Part shown: positions 56,431 through 64,000 of the stretch, in pieces
How positions within the stretch are numbered: the stretch's first letter is position 1
How the letters are laid out: each line of letters begins with the position of its first letter
Assembly (NCBI GenBank): GCA_037367405.1
Contig: JAZKJV010003378.1
Span: forward strand, 1 to 64,000
Source of the DNA: Ottelia alismoides
Taxonomy: Eukaryota; Streptophyta; Magnoliopsida; Alismatales; Hydrocharitaceae
Direction: 5' to 3'
Length of the DNA: 64,000 nt
The notes under the pieces: model-generated
What the model was told of the DNA's origin: nothing
The model's input: the letters and a program-made list of their open reading frames with translations, nothing else
The model's database searches: none
Made by a program: the position numbers and the translations under genes

Positions 56431-57500
56431 TCCCCTAAATAAAGTGGATTAAGTTTAATACTCAAATTTGTCTTCATAAAATCAAAGTTTGGAGCTCAAG
56501 TCAGACCCTGTGTGAGAATGTGTGTGGAACCTGGACGAGAACTAAATTTAAAACCCAACAGCATTTGAGAGTCATAGAACTTGGTTCAAACCACCTCAAT
56601 AGCCATGTCAGAACTAGTCTACATCATACGCAAACCCTTATGACTATGAAGCTGACTTGTACATTGTAAGTGATAGTGGCTCTCCCCAACTGAAATGACA
56701 AAAGAACTGACTTCTCTAGAATGACAACCCAATTATTACTCAATCCTACAACTCTTTCCTCGAGGAGCGGGTATTCCCTTTTAAGCTCAAGTGATAACCA
56801 GCTCAAGAGGAGGGGTGAAGAGAAGAATGGACGGTAACTAGTGTAGCTACCTATCCTAGGATGCATGACCAGTGTAGTCAAGTCATCCAGATGCAGGCTC
56901 ACATGATATGACTTTGAAGCTCAAGCTTGCTTATTGACTATACAAATATATACACTCTGGCAGGTATTTTATTTGCAATCAGGCATGTCCACTTTTTTGG
57001 AGTTTTTTTTAATACTATATAGAACAACATTTACATAAGGACTTTTTCCTTTGAGCTAAAAGACTATCCCTCTTTTGAAGCATTATTGCAACCCACACTC
57101 TCCTGTCATTAGACCTCATCGCTACAGGATAGGTTGGGGTGCACTTCCCTCCGTAGAAGAGGACGAATGTTTCCACTCGTGTGCATCTCAGACTGGCAAA
57201 TCCAATCCCCTCACCACTCCAACTGAGTTGAGCCAAGTGAACGGTGCAAGTGTCCAAGTTAGGTCGCGATTGACAAGAGTCATGTGTGCGTCTCGTAAAG
57301 TTTTAGTTAGTCAGTTGATGTGCCTTGAACCCAGCCCTGAGTCTTAATGAATTAAATCTGAATAGATCTGAAGTACCTTAAACCTAGTTCCCATAAGGTT
57401 CTAGTGAAATTAGGTGTAGTAAGGTCCAACCAAGCTCTAATCTTCGACTTTACTCTAACTAGTTCAAACATCAAGCTCAATCTGAAAAAAATGTGAATGC
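56431..57500 (-). other. Conserved 3' tail of Athila-3
   Basis: On the minus strand it matches the tails of Athila-1 and -2: the complement of CAACTCTTTCCTCGAGGAGC (near 56747) and of CCCTCTTTTGAAGCATTATT (near 57068). The small frame 57075-57347 (+) is antisense to the element and partly corresponds to the antisense frame of Athila-1, with a one-base shift. Confidence 0.75.
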
Positions 57501-58320
57501 TATGTACAATGCAGAAAATATTTTGATGATGAAATTTTCAAAAGATTTTGAAATAAAAGATTTTTGTCACAAAATAAGAAGTGCGTGTAGCTATTTACAT
57601 GGGTGTGCTTCTTTTTATTTATTTATAAAAATTGAAAGAATTCACAGGTTAAAAACTGGTTATTGTTATAGGTATGTATATACAGAAAGAATTTTTATTA
57701 TTTATATAATTTTTAATATATATACTTATATTTTTTAATGAATCATATATTCCTCAAACTTATTTGAAAACAATTTTGAAAACTATAGTACAAACTATTT
57801 TTTGCATATATTTACAAATATTTGAAAATCATTTTGCAAATATTTTTCAAACATTATATATAGATTTTTCAAATATTTTTGCAACTATTTTCCAAACCAT
57901 TTACAAATAGATTTTCAAAGCATTTTATTTTTCTCAAAGAAAAGAATTTTTACAAATCAAAAATCTTTTTACAAAGGTTGAAAACATTTTACAAAAAGTT
58001 TTCCAAACGGGTCAAACCATTTTTCAAATCATTTTGCAAAAATATTTGTAACATGACTTCTTAATCAGTATATACAAAAAGGATTTGAGGAATAATATGC
58101 ATTATTTATTTAATGAATTGTATATGTATGTATTGTATTTTAGCCATATTTATTTAAAGTATGAAAGTACGAGTTATGGATAAAGTATATACAAAGTATA
58201 TACAACTCCTTATACTTAACTTGAGCCATGTCCTCATAGATCAAAGAGAAAAAGAGAAGACATAACTCATACTAAGTATAGAAAAAGTCTTAAAGAATAA
58301 GCGAATAAAGATATAACCGA
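57501..58320 (-). other. AT-rich centre of the Athila-3 3' region
   Basis: Low-complexity TTTTGCAAA/ATATTT sequence with no gene. The minus strand has the GAGGACATGGCTCAAGTTAAG block near 58208-58235, equivalent to GAGGACATCGTTCGAGCTAAG in Athila-1. Confidence 0.65.
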
Positions 58321-58350
58321 AGAAATGAATGAATGAGAAGTCGATCGTCC

Positions 58351-58834
58351 CCCCTATACTTAGGATCAAATAATCCTAAGTATAGCGACTGTACACCAGG
58401 CAGGGAGGGTCAAGGGTGGGAATGAACAGATCACAACTCGGTTTGTCTCCCCCTATACTTAAGGTGAGATATACTTAAGTATAGTAGAGAAAATCAACAA
58501 GAGAGGAGATAGTGGAGGGGGTCAAAGAATGAAAGAACTTGAGGTGCACACCCCTCCTACACATAGGACAAAGTACGTCATAAGTGTAGAAGCCTGACCA
58601 AAAAGGGGCGACACCTCTTTGGTAGAAAAAGAAAAAGGAAAATGAAAAGAAGAAAAGAAAAAAAGACAGATGAAGATAGAAGAAGAGATCGTCGAGAATG
58701 TACACATCACTCCCCTATACTTAGGGTAAAAGAACCCTAAGTATTGGCAACAACAAGAGTGACGAAACGGAACGAAGAAAGAACAACAGGGTGTGTACCC
58801 CCCTATACTTAGGACAAGGTACATCCTAAGTATA
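58351..58834 (-). repeat. Array of five palindromes with PPT-like tails, Athila-3
   Basis: Units at 58355-58384, 58454-58483, 58556-58590 (degenerate), 58716-58745 and 58804-58834. On + the left side reads CCCCTATACTTAGG, so on the element strand each ends in AAGTATAGGGG. Two more units than in Athila-1 or -2. Confidence 0.82.
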
Positions 58835-60192
58835 GACATACATATATGATGAATGATCTGGGGTACACATGATGTTTGAGAGAAAGAAGGGATGTAAGAC
58901 AAAAACACTTATATACAACAGGTAAAGAATAGTGAAGTGCAGGACAGTATCTGACAATCGAATACCATACTCTCGTCACTGTCTCCCTATGAGAATGGTG
59001 ATGCAGAGAAAAAGAGAAAAGAGACCCTAATAGGCAGTCAAGTGGGTGTCAGCTACCGGGGAAAATAGATCGAAAACTAATCCAGGAACCAGTAGAGAAA
59101 AGTAGAACATCGACTCATAAGAAAGGAATGAGAGATCGGAGTCGATACCATAAGACATGGAGGAAGAGCGAGCAATATAAAATCCTCTAGGACAATCAAA
59201 GTCTCAGGAAGGTATGAAAAGTGAAGAACAAGAGACTCTATATGCAGTATGATGTCCTGTGGTTATAAGGTCTACAAATCAGGGATACACCGAATACCAC
59301 AAGACATGGCTCAACCCGGCGAGGGTCATCAAGGTGAGCAGATTCTGATGAGTCAAAGATCTCAAAATAATCAGAAGACTCGGTGTGTGTTCCAACAGAT
59401 TGGAGACACAACTAGAGAGGAGACCGAGTACACAAATCAGAAGACTCAGCTTCATGCTCTGCCAGATTGGAGACACCAAAAGTGGAGCCGAGTACCCACA
59501 AAATAATGTATCCTCCCATAGATAACACTCGAGGAGTAATACATACTAGTCAGTGATTAATTAGAACAGAGCTCACGCTTGCAAGGGTCGTCAAGGTGAG
59601 CGGACTCAAAGGAGTCAGATCCATCAGACGAACATATAGGAGCAGTCTCGGTAGGCGACAGATCGGCTACCAGTAGAAGAGACTGAAAGATCTAGAAAAT
59701 TCTACAACCTCTCGCAGATAACCCTCGGAGAGTACTGTGACCTAAGAGTGGAATAATCATCGTAATGGCTCATCCTTGCGAGGACTGTCAAGGAGAGCAC
59801 ACTCACAAAGGAGTCTAGTCGGCTAAAATAATCGGCCTTGTCCTCTGACAGATCGAACTCATAATCAGACCGTGAGACTGATAACACAAATTAGACGGCT
59901 CAGTTCCGTGCTCCAACAGATTGGCTGCACAAGTAGTGAGTGAAACTGATCATAAATAAAATGTTGCATTCTCCCATAGATAGTCCACTTAAATGCAAGC
60001 TAAGTCAATGAAGAACATGGGAATGCTAGCACTAAATCTCAGATCCGCAATGAATATCGATCATTCGCTAATAGGAGGGCATAAGACCAAAAGAGGGACA
60101 AAAAGATCATTGGGAAATTATAAAGCGCTCCCTCAAATCAACCAAATCAGCTGAGATGAATCAAGATGTCAGAAAGAAATACTCTAAGTGCT
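58835..60192 (-). repeat. Diverged repeats between LTR and palindrome array, Athila-3
   Basis: No gene. Three related blocks begin near 59321, 59583 and 59780 (GAGGGTCATCAAGGTGAGC, AAGGGTCGTCAAGGTGAGC, GAGGACTGTCAAGGAGAGC), each followed by a variable AAAGGAGTC-like block. Athila-1 and -2 have no obvious counterpart. The part next to the LTR begins, on the minus strand, AGCACTTAG, like the leader start of the other elements but with no PBS. Confidence 0.6.
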
Positions 60193-63100
60193 TGATGACC
60201 ACCAAACCAACTATGGTTAAGTATGAAATTAAGGTGTTGTTGCGACCCAAATTGATCGATCGAATCAATGATAAAATCAAACCACTAAGAGATGAAACAA
60301 TCAAATGTAAGTGGCTTCGCTACTTTTATTTACCTGGTATAGCGACCAATGTCGAACACAAGGAGCACAATTAAAAGTTAAGTAGTGTGATTTCGAGAAT
60401 AAAAAGCTTTTTAGTGGTTTTTAGTTTTTCAAATTTTCTATTTTCCAATAAAGAAGAAATAAGCACAAGGGATAAAAATACTCACACACACTCTTTTTAT
60501 ATTTTCTAAAGGGAAAAAACACTTAGAAAATTACAATAAAAACATTTTTGGTTTTTATGTGTTTTATATGGTTTTTAGTAATTTTTATAAATTTTTAAAT
60601 GTTTTGTAATTGTCTAAAAATCAATCAGTGATAAAAAACAACAAGCAATGCACATGCAAGTTAAAAAATAATTAAAATGCCCAAAACTCTAGGGGTGATT
60701 TTTATGATAAATATAGGTAAATATCTATAAACAGAGACTGAAATCACTATTTTTGAATTTTTCTACAATTTTATATAATTTTTATAAGTTTTTGAGTGTT
60801 TTGTAATTTTTTGGTTTTTATAAGGTATTTTTAAACAAAATTAATACTGGAGCTAGAAGATACTAAAATACAGGTTCCCTAATTTTTTGGAATTTTTGGG
60901 TGATTTTTTCAAATTTTTATATTTTTCTAAGACAAACATGACACTTTTTAGGGAATTTTGAATTTTTTAAAAATATAAAATAAAAGCAATGGCTAACAAA
61001 AATTACCATGCAAACATAATGCAAGCAAGAGCTACAAGGTATTTTTGTAGAATTTTTAGGGCCAATTTACTATTTATTGCATTAAATAAAATACGCATAG
61101 TTAAAAACACTATACAGAGACTATTTTGCAATTATTTTAAGTTTATGGGCCTAGAAGATAACAAGTAAGAAAGTTCAGGGGCTAAACATGCAATTTCTCC
61201 AACAAGCACAAACATCGCACGTGAGTCACAACTCACAGGGGTATATATGTAAATATTAAAACTATAAACTTCATTCCATAATAAGCAAAGAGTTCAAATC
61301 ATAAACTACAAATAACCCAAATACTCACGTAGGGACGCATGTGGACTCAACCAAACTGGACTAGAATGCAAATAAAGAAATTGTAGGGGTCCAACTGCAA
61401 AAGTTATTAACATTTTATTATATTTATTAGACTAAATAAAAGTAGCATAAATGATTGGATAAAAAGTGAAGTTTACCCGGGAGACACATGAATGGCGCGT
61501 GAGGAGGCTGGCGGCTCTAATGTGTTTGTGGAAAAGTTATGATGGCTAAAATGGAGGTGTGTGTATACGGTTCTAGTGAACTGTTATCTGAGGATCTGAC
61601 GTCTGAAAAGGGGTCTCTGTTGTGCGGTCAGATGCGCTCAGACCTCTGATCCAAGCGCTCAGAATGAGGGCCTATAGGGTGGCTCAGATTAGAACTGGGG
61701 GGCCACGGGCGATCAGACGGCTCTGGAGGGCACAGGAAGAACACAGCTCATGCGAGCTTCGATCGGATGTAGATGGTGATCCTGGAAACTGATCGACTCA
61801 TGAGTAATTCCAGCGCATTCGTGGAAGTACTCTGCGTCTAATTAACAGCTCCGATGGGAAGGATGACAGTCGGATGGTCGGGGCGGCGGTGCTCCTCCTA
61901 GGGCTGCTCTGCTTGAGCAGCTGGGGCACCAACTGGGTCTCCTCATGCGAACCAAGACCTACAAAGGGTAGCAGGACTTGGGGGCTTTGCTCCGGTCCAG
62001 TTATTGCTTGGAAAATAGAGAGAAACGAATGGGGGATGGAGTTTGTTCTCCAATGTACATGGGAGAAGGAGATCAGGCCTTTATCTCGCTCTGATGAGTG
62101 AATATAAGGTGGTCAGGATGCGTAGGGAGATGGGGGATGAGAAGTGGAGTGGATCTGAATGGTGAGATGTGAGTGATGGGGCTCTGACCAGCTGGTTGGA
62201 GCTGATAAAGTGCGGCAGTAGATATGGATTGAATCGAGCGGAAACAAGAAATGGAAGTTAGATAATGGGTACTTGGAGTTGTTGATGTGCTCAGGAACTT
62301 CGGGTGAGGCAGTCAGTGAGGTTATGGCCTCAACCAAGCTGCGGAAGGCCGGGAGGCTTATCGCAGTGGAGGACTCTGACCACAAGCTGAGCAGGTGCAA
62401 TCAAGCTCTCGCTGGAGCTCCAAAGGGGTCCTCCGAATAGTTGTCACTGTCCTAGAGGTGGCTAATGGGCAATGGTTGCGTGAGGCACGAGTTGCGTTGC
62501 TCGGGAGGCAGAGGAGAGGTTTTATAAGGGATACCTAGGGTCTAGAAAGATCGGAAGATTCGGTGAAACCCTAGGATGACCCGGCTATGCCTAGGGATCC
62601 GCGGGATCATGAATCATAGGAGCATAATCAAGCGCAAGAATCGATGTAGATGGAGGTCCTACCCGATCAGGAAAAAGGGGAGAAGAAGCTCCGATGAAGC
62701 AGGTTGTCGAGTCGAGTCAGCTGGGAGGAGGGGTTGACCGAGGTCAACAACTAACGTGGACCAATAGAAAAATTCCAGGCTAAAAATAGAAAGAATAATG
62801 AACATAAAATAACAAATGATTCTAAAATACAAAATGAATAAAATGATAAATGCTTATTTTTCTCAAACTATTTTTCTATAATTTTTAATTATTTTTATGA
62901 AAAACATAGATGGGGTATATACAGTATAATGTAATATGTACAAGTATAGTATGCCTATGTATTACATATAAGTATCTTTATTTTATTATTTTTATGAAAA
63001 TATGTTTATTTTATATTTTATTTATTTACAAAATAATTTGAGGAATATAAAATAACTTTTATTTGGTTTTTACAAATCGAATAAAGGTATTTAAATAAAT

Positions 63101-63544
63101 AGGTAATGTATACAATGTACAAACATGTGGATTTTGTATAATGAATTGTGGATTTTATTTTAATTTTACTTTATGTTTTCTGATTTTTATTTTGTTTTTA
63201 TTTTGTTATTAGGGCTATATACAAGTGTTTGTAAAATAAATATAAGTACTTATTTGTATATGTAATATCTACAATATACCTATTTCCCCCTACTTATATT
63301 CCTTGTCGATCAGGCCAATGTTTGACCTTCTCTCGGGTTTGAGTCACTCTGTATTTATTCTAAATACATCCTTCTTTTTCTTTTCTCTTTATTCTTTTAT
63401 TTTTAGAAAATATATGTTAATTACGCAATGGTAACAAGGACCTGTGCAACGTTAATTTATTGTATTTACATATAATTATAGGTGTTTCTGCTAAAATACA
63501 AAGCTAAAATAAAAGAATAAAGAATAAAAATTGTAGATTCATCA
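60193..63544 (-). repeat. LTR of Athila-3
   Basis: 3,352 bp on the minus strand, starting TGATGAATCTACAATTTTT and ending GGTCATCA. GC-rich centre (about 61480-62760) with a minus-strand TATA box near 62518-62528 (CTTATAAAACC), and AT-rich ends. Closest in start sequence to Athila-2. Confidence 0.88.
60318..60344 (-). promoter_or_regulatory. Stem-loop near poly(A) signal, LTR of Athila-3
   Basis: CGCTA (60318-60322) pairs with TAGCG (60340-60344). The minus-strand loop has AAATAAAAG including AATAAA. Confidence 0.55.
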
Positions 63545-64000
63545 GTGATAAAGATGGCTGGGAAAGTCAGGAGACGGAGGATGGATCAGTCAAGAAGATG
63601 AGTGAAATCATGTGGGTTCCCAGCACCGTCGCTTTGCAGTACCGAAAGAGATAGTACGTCAAGCATCTAAATTAAGATGGCTGGAACCGTAGAAAAGATC
63701 AGATAGTCAGAGCTCATGGAATCATCATCAAGTCATCTGGAATTAATCACATCCTCAATCCGGTGTACGAGATCAAAAATCCTCAATTGACGAATCAAAC
63801 TTGTAATTGTGTCAAAAAAATCGGAGTCTTCAATAGTTTCTATGCATATAATATAAGTCAGATCTACCAGAGATAGCACACCAATCTCAGCATCCTCAAA
63901 TATGCTCGACTTACTCAAATAATCAATATAGTCCTAAAACCTTGATGTGGTCCTTGTCTACAAGCACAGCAATCTCGGATGATAGAAGGGATGAGACGGG
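63545..64000. other. Unassigned flank at right edge
   Basis: 456 bp outside the Athila-3 LTR. The sequence before the LTR start is not a PPT, which supports reading that LTR as the element's 5' LTR. One short minus-strand frame (63733-63918) has no recognisable domain. AAGATGGCTGG occurs twice (63551 and 63676). Confidence 0.5.

Larger units (their letters stand above)
56431..63544 (-). mobile_element. Athila-3, inverted relative lacking gag and pol
   Basis: Minus-strand element head-to-head with Athila-2. From its 5' end: LTR 63544-60193, then about 1.1 kb with diverged repeats, a five-unit palindrome array, and the family's conserved 3' tail, ending near 56431. No gag, protease, RT, RNase H or integrase homology was seen. 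It is either an internal deletion derivative or a non-autonomous subfamily. GTGAT (63545-63549) would be the outer duplication. Confidence 0.8.

Noticed and set aside
1..64000. CRISPR arrays, rRNA or tRNA genes, and bacterial-type operons
   Set aside because: No regular repeat-spacer pattern, no cloverleaf or rRNA core; tRNA-like strings are primer-binding sites of retroelements.

Overview
This window is repetitive plant nuclear DNA, most likely pericentromeric or other heterochromatic intergenic sequence. It holds no recognisable single-copy host gene, rRNA, tRNA gene or CRISPR array. Almost all of it is LTR retrotransposons, many nested inside one another and most decayed. Plant origin rests on Athila-type Ty3/gypsy pol proteins with ~3.3 kb LTRs primed by tRNA-Asp, a Del/Tekay-like element primed by initiator tRNA-Met, and Ty1/copia pol remnants. 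I cannot name the species.

Layout. (1) 1-1594: 3' part of an Athila-type LTR (+), inserted into the protease of an older minus-strand Del/Tekay-like element. (2) 1595-3103 is the gag/protease part of that Del element; its PBS and 2.8 kb 5' LTR lie at 27686-30530. (3) Between these parts sits Athila-1 (3104-27685, +), flanked by the duplication CCGAG. It has two full LTRs, a leader, broken gag-pol and a 2 kb 3' region. (4) Inside the gag of Athila-1 lies a complete minus-strand element of 7.5 kb (9078-16576, duplication ATCAG). It has 1.6 kb LTRs, an Athila-like PBS and PPT, no RT/RNase H/integrase, and one open 602-codon frame. (5) 30531-34240 is older decayed sequence, including a probable very old Athila-like LTR. 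(6) 34240-38370 and 39221-40959 are two minus-strand copia remnants. (7) Athila-2 (40960-56430, +) inserted into the second copia; its 3' LTR is cut off. (8) A head-to-head minus-strand relative, Athila-3 (56431-63544), has a full LTR and the family's 3' region but no gag-pol. (9) 63545-64000 is unassigned flank.

Working together. The Athila copies are too damaged to encode function. The nested element keeps the same three kinds of cis signal as its host (TGATGA terminus, tRNA-Asp PBS, AAGTAT(A)GGGGG-type PPT) and a long open frame. A natural reading is a non-autonomous element mobilised in trans by Athila/Tat-type machinery. The strongest non-coding signals are an array of palindromes ending in PPT-like G runs between pol and the 3' LTR, a leader stem-loop with compensatory changes, and a stem-loop near the LTR end that carries AATAAA in its loop. 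All alignments were made by eye; identities and boundaries marked approximate need software confirmation.
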